Notes under the pieces: model-generated
What the model was told of the DNA's origin: nothing
What the model saw: only the letters and a program-made list of their open reading frames with translations
The model's database searches: none
In this document: positions 22,259 through 33,960 of the stretch, piece after piece
Position numbering within the stretch: position 1 is the first letter of the stretch
Layout: each line of letters opens with the position of its first letter
Program-made: the position numbers and the translations under genes
Assembly: GCA_022385805.1 (NCBI GenBank)
Contig: MU277785.1
Span: 1-62,949 of the forward strand
Direction of reading: 5' to 3'
DNA: 62,949 bases
Origin: Pilatotrama ljubarskyi
Lineage: Eukaryota; Basidiomycota; Agaricomycetes; Polyporales; Polyporaceae

Positions 22259-23230
22259 GGTGACCAAGCGCGGCTAGAGGCGGATAGGATGTAGGATAGG
22301 GAGCGAGCACCTAAAGTGCATGGGGAGAACGGGGAGAACGGGATGCGCAGGGCGAGAGGAGAGTGAATATGTAAGAGAGTGGGGTTCGGGCGCGGATGCA
22401 CCGTCTGCACCGTGACCGGGTTGCACCAGGACAGAGTCGGTAAGGCTCGGTGAAGCGAGAGACGCGGCCATTGGGTGCGATCACCTGTTCCTGCCTTTTT
22501 GTGCCTTCGCTTAATTCCTCCTCCCTGCACAACCACGCGAGCTGCCCCGCAGTCCTCCTTTTCTGCTTTTCTGTCAATCTGCTTCCGACAAAGATTCGTC
22601 TTGGAGGCGTTGTACGACCCTCGGGCGACACACGACGAGCTATCAAGCTTTCAAGAGTCGAGTACCGTGCAGCCGTACAGCGCCCAAATGTGCCTGTCCG
22701 CTTCTCCAGCTTCCATCCACGGCGTTCTCCTAAATTGCTTAGATCCGCTGCTCAGACTCAGATCTCTAGATAGTATGAACAAGGCGTCCATCGGCCTCCT
22801 CCATCTGTATGTCCAAGTCTCCTCGCCGAGCCTCGATAGGCCCTGAGGCGGAGGCGCAAGCCTCATGCCTGTCTGTCCATTTTGCGGTGTGAATGTCTGA
22901 GAAGCAGCCGCAGCCACTATGATGGAAGGAGAGCGCCTTTACGGCATCCGAGCGAAATTGGGCATAGCGCAATGGCCGACCGAGACAGCACCACGAGAAC
23001 ACACTCATCAGCAGATAGTCTTTAGAGTTCCTCTGCTTGGCAATCTACACCAGATGCCTACGGACAAGACTGCGGAAGAGGGCGACTGACGAGCGTGGAC
23101 GCCCAGCCCGACATTGTCAGCGTCGGGGAGCACGCGACTTACGACGGAATCTGATCCAAATGTCGACGTGCAACCCGTCACCGGCGGTTCTTATGATCGC
23201 AAAGCGACATTCGAATGGCCGGTCCCCCCG
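22259..23230. other. intergenic, no gene seen
   Basis: This 972-base region is upstream of the hydrolase-like gene and downstream of the next minus-strand gene. The open frames on both strands look random in composition. A CT-rich stretch (about 22490-22600) reads as GA-rich on the coding strand of the hydrolase-like gene and may be part of its promoter. Confidence 0.45.
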
Positions 23231-24538
23231 TCATCCATCACTACCGGCCGGCTGGCTCCCCTCGTTCTTGACGATACGGCATAGCACCTGCATGACCTCT
23301 TGTTGACGCTGTGAAAACCGAGTCGGAGGGAACAAGTCCGACATCAGCGAGAATCAATGGAGCACATGCGGAAGGCGCCCACACCTCTCTGTCTGCCGTC
23401 CGCGTGGTGGGGAACATGGCGGGAACGCCTAATGCCTCCAACGCGGCCTGCTGTTTGGAGAGCAAGCCGTCCCACGCCGGGAGGATGCGTTCCCGGTCGA
23501 ACCTGAGCAGCTCTGCTCGGAAGGAATCTGTCAAGGCCTGTATGCATGCGGCAGGCAGGGGCATATTATCAGTCCAGCTGATCAAACCGAGCAACGAGGA
23601 GAGGCTAGGCGAACATCGGCTTCATATTGTGTCAGTCCAGCCCCAATGATGCTGGCTCTGCGACGGGTGCTCTCGTCAGCTCGTGCGCGAAGGCAGGAAG
23701 GACTCGGTGATCGTGGTGCCGGCACATACTCACTTGGTGCGTGCAGTCTTGACCCTCTCTTCGTGTTTCCGCTGGATTTCCCGCCGCTCTTTCCAAAGCC
23801 GCCTCTCCAGGTCCGCCTGTTCGGCTCTCATCTGACCATGCGTGTACGTTAGCGCATCTTTTTCCGACTTCTCGCCGGGGACGAGGACAAGAGAACTGCA
23901 CGACGTACTGCTGTCAATGAGTTGATGAAGCCCTCGTCGCCGGCCAGCCGTGCGAGATGCGGGAGCGCCTGCTGGAACGTGCACGTCCGCAAATCCTGCC
24001 TCGGCGTGGGACTCGGGGCCGGTGCCGAGGTCGTGACCGTAGTCGTGCTGCTCGGGATCGCAGCGTCCGGACCGGGAAAGTCGGAAACCCCAGCAGGAGG
24101 GGGGACGCGCGCCGGCTGGTTCGGCCTAGGCGTCCTTCTGGGGCCCGAAACCGCAGCAGCGAAAGTGCTGGATGCCTGCAGTTGGGAGAGAAGGGACGCC
24201 ACCGACTGAGAGTTCGAGGGTCCCGGTTGGGGCGTCGCCTCCACGCCTTGGTAATCTGCCTGAAATGCATGCGGTGCATCTGGAGACCTCAATGCATCGT
24301 GCCCAGTTCCAGAACTTGCTCCCACTGCCGCAGGAGCAGTACTAGCAGTTGGAAACTGAGTAGTAGCTCCAGCGGTGGCATTAGCGTTGACAGCCTTCTG
24401 CCACGCCTCTGACGACCTCAGCTGGTCAAGCAACGCCTGTATTGCACCAGCATCCTATAACACACGTAAGAACGATATTATCAGCCGTGGATGTTGCTAC
24501 CAGGGACAACCACTTACATTGATGTTGGAGGAGCTCAT
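23231..24538 (-). CDS. conserved fungal coiled-coil protein, function unknown
   Basis: I recognise this only as a conserved fungal hypothetical protein. Exon 1 is seven codons (MSSSNIN) and splices at GTAAGT to DAGAIQALLDQLRSSEAW. A low-complexity Ser/Pro/Ala region follows, then CTFQQALPHLARLAGDEGF. Next comes a charged coiled coil, QADLERRLWKERREIQRKH followed by EERVKTARTK, and then LTDSFRAELLRFDRERILPA, WDGLLSKQQAALEALGVPAM and FPTTRTADRE. The final join, after a 69-base-class intron, gives RQQEVMQVLCRIVKNEGSQP and a stop at 23231-23233. Every join preserves frame, which supports an intact gene. It may be a cytosolic scaffold; that is a guess. Confidence 0.78.
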
Positions 24539-25209
24539 GGTCGCGTCGCGGTGCGTTGAGCGCCAAAGCCGTGTCGTCCTGTGTGACACGTGTGACCTGC
24601 GGTAACAAGAACGAGCAGCCAAGTGTTGCCCAATTACGGCCGAATGCGCGTCACGCCGGTGCGCGACTCCTCCAATCAAGACGATCTCAATCTCGCCCAG
24701 ATCACGTTCAGATCTGACGGGAGATGCCTCCGCTTCTTCAAGGGGTCGGGTGCAAATGGGCTGAACATTAAGAGCTACGGCATCTACAGTACGTATGCAT
24801 TACACAACTAGGGGGCGCATGTCCCTCGTTAGACCCATCAAAGAGCGCATGCGCAAACGCAAACGCGTGTATATGCACGTTTGACAGAATCTAGACCGAC
24901 GCGAGCGCGTTCCCGAGCATGTGGATGTGCTCGCACTTCGTGGTTGGGAAACAGACCCGGCCGTGCGCTGCAGCGATCTAGCGCGACTGAGCACGATGCG
25001 ATCGACTGAGCGGCCAACGTTGGCGAAGGTGTACGCCGGGAGGGCGATCCGGGAGTAATGATCAGCGAATGACGCTCATTACGGGAACGGCTTTTCATCC
25101 CTGTAATACCCATCGTGCTAAAGCGTACCATCGCTACGGATGCTGTGTAGGGGACCACTCAGAGACCGGGGCGCGGCCGAGGGATGTGGAGAGATACTCA
25201 CGCACACAG

Positions 25210-25850
25210 TTCATATACGGCTCCCGCGAGCGAGCCCAGCATGGCGGCGTGTGCCTTGTTGCCGGCGGGAGCTGCAACGGAGCGCAAGTTCGATAAGCAT
25301 GCGCAGTCCGATCGAAGGCATGACGATAGAGACGATTCTCAAGCTCAGAAGGCCGGGCTCTAGGGTTACGGTAGAAAGCAGGGTCGTCCTCTCGCGGGTC
25401 CATGAAGGCACCTCTGCGTGTATTGCGTGGGAGAAACGAAAGTGAGCAGGAGCCCGAGGCTTGTGGTCATGATGAACCGGTCGACGCCACCAAGGTGCTG
25501 CGGGACGTATTTAGAAAGACGTGAGAATGTGTCCACCGTAACAGCACTACATGCACGCACCCTTCGCGGCCGCCTCGATGATAGTACTGTACTGTGTGCA
25601 TCGAACCTCCCGGTCGCCGTCATGGCGAAACGTCACCGTGGTGCCGCTGACATTCGACATGTAAGGTGACTTCGCAGGCGACGTTACTGTACGAGACTCC
25701 TCGGAGCGCGCTCTGCGTGCAGGAGTGAGCATCAGTCCCGGAAGGCAAGAAATGGACCCCGCACTGAACCCGCTGCGAGCGATATTGTAGCATAGCCCGA
25801 TGCGGATAGAGGCGCGGCCCAGCCAGTAGGTCCATGAATCAAACAGATCC
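25210..25850 (-). pseudogene. possible degenerate or unresolved gene fragment
   Basis: On the minus strand, a frame reading WTYWLGRASIRIGLCYNIAR and continuing to YSTIIEAAAKGACM overlaps the stretch 25550-25830. Another frame nearby reads SLRIVSIVMPSIGLRMLIEL at about 25300. Both look like protein and include hydrophobic segments, but I could not join them into one intact model or name the family. It could be a real small membrane-protein gene with introns, a decayed one, or chance in GC-rich DNA. Confidence 0.2.
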
Positions 25851-27149
25851 TATGCTGTATGTCGGAGATGGAGTCTGAGTCGCAGTCAGAAGTATGGGAT
25901 AGAGCATGGGCGGGCTACGAAGAACCAAAGACCTCGAAATCATCCGGCCTCTTTCGCGTCGCCCTCGGAGCATAAGGTTCAGCATGAAGGGCATGTGCGA
26001 CTGTGTGGACGGCAAATGGCCGGGGGAAAGACTTGGGAGTCCAGCTGTCATACGAGCGGACTGAGGACGGCGGAGAACGGAGATCATCAAGTCGACAGGC
26101 GATATGAGTCCCGTATGGCAGGTTGTGGGTAGCATGCAGAGTGCACCCGTTTCATGCTGCGAGTTGTCGTCATATTGCGAATGGCGACCGCGATGACCCG
26201 CGAAGCGGTCGTTCGTAGACTGTCCGCTTGAGCTGGCGCCACAACGGACTGTGACATCTGAAACACGACGACGAAGGATGCTCTGCGAGAACTACGATAC
26301 CTCCTTTGGTAAATGGCCCGAACGGGATGTGTATACGAAACGAGTCACAGCGCTGGATCCGGGTAGTTCAGGCCATGGCGCGGACTGAGGACGTCACAAT
26401 ACTCAGCGTATACACTTCAAAATGTTATAGTGCGCGTATGTCAGAGAAAATGAGGTTTGTCGATGCTGAGAGCGGACTCGCTTCTAGTAGTCGAGCAAAC
26501 GTACTCATAAGAGCCTGAGAAAGGCCTTTTGAACCTGTTTATGAACGCCGGCGCAGAACCCCGCAAATCCGGACCGAAGCAGGTGGCGCCAGCTGACTAA
26601 GCCCGTCAAATGATGGGTTGCCTGGAAAGGGGCGGCTGATGTACGTTGATTGGCCGGCAGATTTGCGAACGGAACGCCATGCCGCTGAAGGAACAATGGC
26701 GTTTTGAGGAGTGCAGGTCGCCTCGTGGCGCGAAGGAGTTGACGGGAAGGTGTGATGGCGGTGACTGGGAGCGGACCCGACTGCACACCCTAGTTACGAG
26801 CCGGGGTGGTTGAGTCGGGGGTTGCGTCGTTGAGACGTAAAGGAGCGGGCGGCGTGGTGCAGGCGGAGGCCGTGGACTGCTGGCCTGGCTCAGGTCGGGG
26901 CACAGCCGGGGGAGCTGCGGCGGAGGCGTGGCGGGGCGTCGCGACGGGCGGGGGATTTTAGGCGGTTTGTGACCGTTTGTCTCGAGTTGAGGCGCGCGCC
27001 GGCCGAGCGGGACGTGCGGCATGTCCAAAAAGACTAAATGAAGGATTTTTTTGGCCGACGGCCCTGTTTCGCGTGTCTCGAACGGGAGATGGCACGTGGG
27101 AATTCGGGTCGAAAAGCTGGGTTGTCAACGAGTTTCGCCCAGGCGCCCG

Positions 27150-27306
27150 CCTCGCCTCTTGTCACCGTCCGTCCTCATCTTCGCCTTCTCCCCCGACCTC
27201 CTCCTCCTCCTCCACTCCGCTGTCTTCTTGCCTCCTCTTCCTTTCCACCCGCCTCTAGTCTCCTCCTTTTTCTCTTTCTCTTTCTTCTCCTTTCCCCTCG
27301 ACCGCC
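27150..27306 (+). promoter_or_regulatory. pyrimidine-rich promoter/leader tract
   Basis: About 150 bases directly upstream of the RGS gene start are dominated by C and T (repeated CTCCTC, TTTCTC), ending GACCGCCATG. CT-rich blocks are common near transcription starts of strongly expressed fungal genes. No TATA box is seen. Confidence 0.5.
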
Positions 27307-29441
27307 ATGCCTCCCCCGGAAGCGCCATCAGCCACTTCGTCGCACATGATGAAGACGACAAAACGCGGCAGACCCTTCCTCAAGGTGTGTTGCACTCTTT
27401 GTGCCTCCATATGCGTCTCTCAAGTGCCTATCTCGTTATGCAGGATACGCTGGATCTGTTTGCGACCCTCATCGTCTCCCTGGAGCTCACGACGAACAGG
27501 CAGTACTTCCGTAGTTTCCCTAATTCGTTCACCACGTACGTTCCATCAATACCTCCCTTCTGGCTATCTCGTTGAGCACGATTTCTGCAGAGATGACGCA
27601 GCGAGGAACTTGGCATCCCTCAAGTTCTCACAATCTAACCGTGGACCCGATCCTCGAGAACCCTCCCGCATTGTCACGACCACCACGACCACGACCTTCT
27701 CGATGACCCGTGATATGGCCAAGGCCATGTGCCAGCAATTCATGGATGCACGACTCATCGAGAACGCGGCGGACCCAGGTTCCAACCTCTTCAAGGAGCG
27801 TGGGGTCTACGTGTTGACGCCGAAGGGCCTCCACGTTCTCGAACGCTTTATGAGCAAGAACGGCATCAACGGCGACCATCTCGCACACGTTTTCTCGACG
27901 CAACCCATTTGCATGAAGCTCCTTCATCTCGAGCGACGGTCGGTGGACGACGAGATTATCGTCTCGCACTCCGCGATAACCGCCCTCTTCCGTCGGTTTG
28001 TCGGACGGCAGCCCAACTACCCCCCTGAGTTCATCGAGACCATGGATGCGTTCCAGAAGTACCACGAACGGTCAAAGGGCGTTGCGCTGATGGACATTAC
28101 GGAGAAGGGCACTGGGAAGGCGGCAGTCACTCACAAGCATTGCTTTGCTGCGGTCACAGCGTTGGAGTGGCTGTGCGACTTCACATCCGTCATCGGCAGA
28201 GAGGAGGCGGCGGAGATGGCTGCCCAGTTCGTGCGCTTTGGCCTCATTACCCTCGTCTCCGATAAGCGGAAGAACAACGACTCCGCGATCATCTTCACTG
28301 TCCGCGGCGCCGCAGGCGGCGCGAATTCGTCCATCGCGGTACGTCCCTGTTTCAGTCTATAGGCCGGTCCAACTGACACAACGCCGTTTAGCAACATGGA
28401 GAGTTCCGTTGCACTGCGAAAGCCATTTACAAAGTCACGGACGAGGGTCGTCGGCTCGCTCGTTGGGATTTGCCAGATGGGGCGCGGCCGTCTCCCAACA
28501 GCTCCGCGGCGAATGTCTCGAGCAACGCGAGGGCGTCGGAGGACCATAGTGTTGACAATGCGACGACTGAGGGCCCTAACTCGAGCGATGCCAAGATCCA
28601 CCGGCGCATCTCGATGACGGAGTAGCTGAACGCTAGCTACGACGCGGAGAAGAAGGGACAAAAGGAGTCGAACACAGACCGTCTCAAGTTCATCATGGAG
28701 GAACCCCAGTTGCGTGCGCTCTTCCGGGAGTTCCTGCGGAGTAACTTCTGCGAGGAGAACCTGTCGTTCTATCTCGACGTCCAGGACTTCAAGAAGTCGT
28801 TCTCGACGACTTCGAGCGCTATCGCCGCCAACGTGCCGCCAGCAAGGGCGGGACAGAAGGCCACCCCTGGCCAGCTTGCCATGGAGCGCCATCACGAGGC
28901 CCTCATCCAGAAGGCCTTCGTCATCTACAACACGTACCTCGCGCCGTCCAGCCAAAGCGAGCTCAACATCGACCACGGTCTCCGCAACGAGTTGTCGGCG
29001 TACCTCAGTGAAGTGATTCACAGCATGACCGGCAAGTCCTTCCAAGGCCACGTCGACCTCGAGCAGGCGAACCACTTCAACGCAACGCAGTTGCAGACGA
29101 TGATACGTCTTTACGAGCGTATTCAGACGCACGTCTTCCGTTTGATGGCGACTGATTCGGTGCCGAAGGTGAGCCCAACCCCTATCGTCAGACTTGGCAG
29201 TGTCTGACGTCCCTCGCAGTTCATCAAGACGCCGCGATTCTTGGCGTTGAAGGTGAAACTGGTGGAGGAGGACGATGGCCCTCTTGCGGACTTCCCTCTG
29301 ATGAACTCGAGTGCGTCAACGCCATCGGTTCCTCCTGGGCTATCCTCAGGAGAAGAGGAGGTTGGCGGAGCATATGTCACGATATCACAACGAGCGGCGA
29401 CACAGGAGCGTCCTGCGGGCGCTGCGGCTGAACACCGATGA
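27307..29441 (+). CDS. regulator of G-protein signalling with DEP domains (Sst2/FlbA/Thn1 type), interrupted by an in-frame TAG
   Basis: This family turns off heterotrimeric G-protein signalling by speeding GTP hydrolysis on G-alpha, with DEP domains tethering it to receptors. The start at 27307 gives MPPPEAPSATSS. After two introns come DDAARNLASLKFSQ, an eight-residue threonine run and the first DEP (SMTRDMAKAMCQQFMDARLI, YVLTPKGLHVLERFM). The second DEP reads GREEAAEMAAQFVRFGLITL and AIYKVTDEGRRLARWDLPDG. The frame then meets TAG at 28623-28625, but the same frame continues without shift as LNASYDAEKKG into the RGS domain: EEPQLRALFREFLRSNFCEE, NLSFYLDVQDFKKSF, AFVIYNTYLAP. An intron near 29170 precedes FIKTPRFLALKVKLV, with a stop at 29441. 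Nonsense allele, sequence error or missed intron are all possible. Confidence 0.85.
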
Positions 29442-30716
29442 CAGGGCTAACCCTGTCTCGCGCCTCTCGGTCGACGCCTCTATGCCCCTCATCCTCTGCT
29501 CTGATATCTTATGCTCATGTCAGTCTCCGCACGCGCATATGTCTCCATGCATCCCAGACCTCTAATTATGTCGCCGTACAACAGTCCTCGCGGTCGTCGT
29601 CGCTCGCTTTGTGTCGTCCTCTCTCGCACATACACCTTCGTCACTCTTGTCACTCGGGCGGGTCCATCGTTCACTAATCGTCGCTCATCCTCGTTTACAT
29701 CTTCCGACACTTCTTCCTATCCGGCTCGGTCCTCTATCTCGCTTCTCTTGCAATTTCTACTCTTCATTCATCATCCCTCCACATCCCATCATCGACACCA
29801 TACTCTTACAATTTCTTTTTATCCACAAGAACATGTACGATCTATTATACCTTAGTACGGTGATACTCACTAATACAGACATCCCATTGTGCTCCACAGC
29901 ATCCTAATACATGTCTCGTTCATTCTGTACCCCACACTTGCATGTCGTCGTCGCTGGTCCGCGCGGCCGAACGCGTGGCCATTTATCTATCTTCGCTGGG
30001 TTGGAATGTGTCTCACCAGCGAGAACGTTGCACTAGTGCCTGGCCAGGCAACCCGCCGGATCATATGTATGGCCAACGAGTGGCCAACGTTGCCCCGCCT
30101 TGGCGCCTGGTTCTGGCGCCTTGCCCGCCACGGCATCGGGCCAGCGGAACGAGATGGTCTGAGTCCTGTGAGTAGATTTATCGTGATGCAGGCTCAGGTG
30201 GCCGGCTTCATCAGAAAGACGCTGTTTCCTGTGCTTCGTCTCAAATCGTCGGGTCGTCGCTACAGAATTTCCTTGCTCCGGACGATGCATCGATGACGGA
30301 CTTTGCTCTCTTCATGTGGTCTCCAGGCGCAAATTCTAAGAATTGTGCTCGCGGGAGCTGTTGCACGACGAGCACGATGTGCGTGTCCATATATGGCAAG
30401 TGATCGTACTACGTGATTCGGCGGCGGCGCGTCAACGGCGCTCGTACTGTATCTCGAGGTGTTTCCATCTCGACTCTCGAGGCCGAAGCGCACACGAACA
30501 GACCGACAGCCCACCACAGCAGCCAGCGATCGCTATCTCAGGCTGTATCAGTCTGTCACACTCCCAACACTGCCAGGTCGCGTGGGTGGACAAGGTTTCT
30601 TCTCACAGCATCAAGGAACTGACGACAGCCCTTTGCCTCGCTATCAGCCCGCTCTCTTCCTGCCCGCGGTCGTCTTCTGCTGTACAGATCCCTCCTGCCT
30701 GTAGCTAAGTGCTAGA
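29442..30716. other. intergenic, no gene seen
   Basis: These 1.27 kb lie between two plus-strand genes. The stretch after the RGS gene is T/C-rich, probably 3' untranslated. Open frames on both strands show no family resemblance. Confidence 0.5.
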
Positions 30717-32167
30717 ATGTCCTGGATATACAATCCAGAAGGCGATCGGACCAAGCGCAAACGCCCAGCGAACCTAAAGGACTTCCCGAAGGGCCCGGAC
30801 GGCAAGCCTCTTGGGCCACAAACCCCCGGCTCTGCACCAGGCTCGCCATGGGCGGGGTTCCCCCTGAGGGACGACTACCCGCAGGTGGACGATCCCGCGG
30901 ACCCCAGCCGGAAGGTGTCCACCAAGCAGGCGAACCGCCCCTTCCTAGCGTGAGTGTCGCGTCGCCGAGCTCCAGCATGACGTGCCGCTAGACCCATTGC
31001 CCTTTGTGGGCGCACGTAGGTACGCGCAGTACCGTGCTGAACGGGAGAAGGCGCACGCGGACTGGCTGCAGCGCAAGAAGGAACGCGAGGAGAAGCTCGC
31101 GCGTGGGGAGGAGGTGGGGCCCGAGGAGCCTGACCCGACCGAGGAGCGCGAAGTGGGCTGCTTGGGCCTGCTGAAGTTCATTCTCTACGCGACCCTGTTC
31201 TTCGTGCTCGCCGGGAAGTTCTTCACCGGCAGCTTCCTGTGGGAGATGGAGCTGCCCAGCGTCAGACAGTTCATACCGGTGGGTACTCGAATTGTCGCGT
31301 CTTTGTCTGCCCTGCGCTCGGATGGGGGTGCCTTCGCGTTCCCCCGCCCGAGCCGCCCGCACTGCATGGACGATGGATCATAGCGCTGACGGCTGTTCCC
31401 GATGGCCTTCTTGCTCCCATAGACGAACCAACGGCTCTTCTCGGAGAACACGCTCGCGCAGTTCGACGGGACGGACCCCGAGAAACCCGTGTACATCGCG
31501 GTAGGTCATATTCGCGTCGCGATGTGGCGCGCCCCCGGGCGTGTACCCGCGAAGCTCACCATGAGTGTGTGTTTGCGGGCGCCTGCTAATTGCCCCCGAT
31601 CTAGATCGATGGGGACGTCTACGACGTGAGCAGCAACCGTGCCACCTATGGCCCTGGGGGGTCTTATCATATGATGTGCGTGCATGCGCCGGACGGCCTG
31701 TCGATCTGTGCTGCTGCTGTATAAGACTGGCGCTCATCTTCGCCGCCTCTCTCTTCCCATCACCGCAGGGCTGGCAGAGATGCCGCGAGAGCGTACGGCA
31801 CCGGGTGCTTCAAGACGCACCTCACGCATGACCTCCGCGGCCTAAGCGAGAGCGAGATGAAGGTGCGTCGAGGCGAGGCTCCGTGGGCTCCGCGTCAGTG
31901 GCTGCTGGCCCGCGCGCTGACCCACACACGGGTCTGGCCGCGCTGACGTCTCGGATTGATGCATTGCAGGGCGTCCAGCACTGGAAGAAGTTCTACGCCG
32001 AGTCGAAGAAGTATCCCAAGGTGGGGCGTGTGTCGCACCCCCCGATCGACCCTGCGAGCCCGTACCCGGAACACTGCGATCCGAAGAAAGCCCAAGCGGC
32101 CCTGGAACGGGAACGCAAGGCGAACGAGGAGGGGGCCGCGAAGGGGGCGAACCGCGAGGAGCTTTGA
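30717..32167 (+). CDS. membrane protein with cytochrome-b5-like heme/steroid-binding domain (MAPR family)
   Basis: MAPR proteins bind heme and often support sterol or P450 enzymes at the ER. The start gives MSWIYNPEGDRTKRKRPANL and a Pro/Gly-rich cytosolic head. An intron follows NRPFLA, then YAQYRAEREKAHADWLQRKK and a charged helix. A single transmembrane segment (LGLLKFILYATLFFVLAGKF, about residues 150-170) follows. TNQRLFSENTLAQFDGTD begins the cytochrome-b5-like domain, whose core IDGDVYDVSSNRATYGPGG, SYHMM and AGRDAARAYGTGCF includes the tyrosines used by MAPR proteins for heme. The tail is GVQHWKKFYAESKKYPKVGR, then an Ala/Glu/Lys-rich end to the TGA at 32167. The orientation is likely N-terminus in the cytosol. 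Several joins were checked for frame. Confidence 0.85.
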
Positions 32168-32521
32168 TGGGTGCGTACCACACCACACAGCATGCCCGTG
32201 GGGCGGTTCGCAGCCCTGCTCGTCGTCCGAGACGCGTTATCTGATCGTCTGGATTACAATAGGGGCGATAATATTACGGGGACGCTTGTATCATACGCCA
32301 GCTACAGAACGAGGGAGCGACTGCATGCCCGTTATACGGAAGGAACGCGAAGCGACTGCTGACACTGTTCGGGTACGAAGTACGAAGCCACACTGCGACA
32401 CTGCGACACGACGCGTCTACCACCGCGATTCTAGGGCGCCCGAGAGAGCCGAGGACTGGGTAACAATAGTCAGTGCGTATAGGCCCGATTCATGAATCAG
32501 ATCGATGAACGCTGCTGACCT
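32168..32521. other. intergenic between convergent genes
   Basis: These 354 bases hold nothing coding that I can recognise. A duplicated ACTGCGACACTGCGACAC word occurs near 32392-32410. Confidence 0.5.
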
Positions 32522-33127
32522 CTACGAAGAAGGCGCCAGGTGGGTGGACAGGTAGTTCTTGATGATGGGGAAATCCGCCATCGAGGCGTCCGTCATCGCA
32601 GAGTACTTCGCGTCCTTGTACTTGGCGACGACGAGGTTGCCTCGCCACGCGCGCATCTCGTCAAACTTGTCGCCCTGGATCTCGCGGATGCACTTGTTCA
32701 CGGGGAACGGCATGCCATCGCGGGACACGACGGGGTAGAAGACGATGTAGGGCGTCGCGAACTTCTGGAGCATGCCATCGAGGGCTTCTATGAGCTGCAA
32801 TGTGCGCGCGCGCCGCGGAGCGAGCGCAGGGAGAGGGAGAAGAGAAGAAGATGAGTGCATTGAGTCGGGTTCGGCGAATCAGCGACGGGTCCGGTGATTA
32901 ATCTGGGAAATTAGACACACATGGAAGCGCCATGCCTGGGACCCCAGCTGGTCGGCGATGTAGTCCATGTACACTTCCGGATGCGGGAGGCGGCCACAGC
33001 GGTAGGGCGGGTCTCCGGTGGGGTTGGCGGGGACGGTGAGGGCGCTGGTCATGAGCGGGACTACGTGCGGCGGACGGTCGTCGGCCGGGAACATGATGGC
33101 GTCGAAGGTGGTCATGCCGGGATCCAT
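32522..33127 (-). CDS. conserved basidiomycete hypothetical protein
   Basis: This protein has two exons and an unknown function. Exon 1 from the ATG at 33127 reads MDPGMTTFDAIMFPADDRPP, then HVVPLMTSALTVPANPTG, RLPHPEVYMDYIADQLG and SQAWRFH. After an intron that starts GTGTGTC, exon 2 reads LIEALDGMLQKFATPYIVFY, PVVSRDGMPFPVNKCIREIQ, WRGNLVVAKYKD, DASMADFPIIKNYLSTH and a stop at 32522. Near-identical wording is familiar to me from mushroom genomes, but I know of no assigned function. There is no signal peptide or membrane helix. A TATATAAG box lies 154-161 bases upstream. Confidence 0.75.
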
Positions 33128-33960
33128 GGCGTATGGACGCGGTCGGGGTCAGTCGGTGGGCGAAGAGAGCGCGGTGCGATTAGTGGCAAAGGAAGGAAGA
33201 AAAGTCTACGGTGGGTGGAGAGGAGGAAAGGACTGCTGTGTGTCTTGGCTTACTGCTGAGCAGAGACGCAAGAGCGCGAACTTATATACAGGGAGCCGCG
33301 GAGGGGGCCAGAAGCTCAAGTCCATCCTGTAGATGGGACGTGTGCAGGAGTGCCTGCGGACGGACGAGAGGGAGAGACCGGGGCGATGGCGACGAGGGGA
33401 ACTTGTGTGCGATGGCATTCCCTCCCTTCACGCGGCGGCCTCATGGGCGATCGCAAACGACATACGGCAGAAGAGGCGTAGGGTAATGAGGAGGAAAGGT
33501 TAGTATGGAATGGATCGATAGGAAAGGGAAACGAGTCATTTCGAGAGGGCGTGACGGTGGGAGAGGGGAAGGGGAGTATGTGAGTCGGCGAGAGGGATGC
33601 GTGAACATCAGGCCCAGAGTGGGAGAGAGGAGTGCAGCGCCGTTGCCTGGTGTCGCGGACAGGCTGCAGGAACGGGCGAATATGCTGCTGCACCGTGGTC
33701 CATACGGCGAATACACGGGCTGCATTTTCCTACTACGGCAGCAGGCGCCCATCGTGGTGTCCGGCGTGACCGTGCCGGGAGAGGTGACCGTGCTGTGACA
33801 GACGCGTGACAGGACTATGTCGTGTCTCAGCGCACTCCGATTCGCGTTCGCCGTCGATAGCCTCCGCTCGCCCGGGTCGCTCGTCTCGCCAGAACGGCCC
33901 AGACTGATTGCACTGCGCGTCCCTGTCTCTCTCTCTCTCCCACTCAGCCCTCTGCAGCCG
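33128..33960. promoter_or_regulatory. divergent region between the hypothetical gene and NUP160
   Basis: These 833 bases hold the minus-strand TATA box at 33281-33288. A pyrimidine-rich run CTGTCTCTCTCTCTCC lies directly before the NUP160 start. An in-frame ATG at 33817 would extend NUP160 by 48 residues of unlikely composition, so I treat that part as leader. Confidence 0.5.
33281..33288 (-). promoter_or_regulatory. TATA box of the 32522-33127 gene
   Basis: On the minus strand this reads TATATAAG, 154-161 bases upstream of the ATG at 33127, a usual distance for a fungal promoter with a short leader. Confidence 0.55.

Larger units (their letters stand above)
24539..27306. other. 2.8 kb gene-poor stretch
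   Basis: No gene could be modelled with confidence. One minus-strand segment near 25200-25850 has protein-like open frames and is listed separately. The last 150 bases before 27307 are strongly pyrimidine-rich on the plus strand, typical of a fungal core promoter and 5' leader. No transposon ends or target duplications were spotted. Confidence 0.45.

Noticed and set aside
28622..28636. GTAGCTGAACGCTAG as a 15-base GT-AG intron removing the TAG in the RGS gene
   Set aside because: It is far below the size that can be spliced; other introns here are 50 bases or more. Larger in-frame choices (donors at 28515 or 28535) lack a consensus donor.
28131..29132. 333-codon minus-strand open frame opposite the RGS gene
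   Set aside because: The plus strand carries recognisable DEP and RGS domains; the antisense frame has no family resemblance.
33817..33960. N-terminal extension of NUP160 from the ATG at 33817
   Set aside because: The extra 48 residues are encoded by a CT-rich leader-like tract, and the family-type N-terminus begins at 33961.
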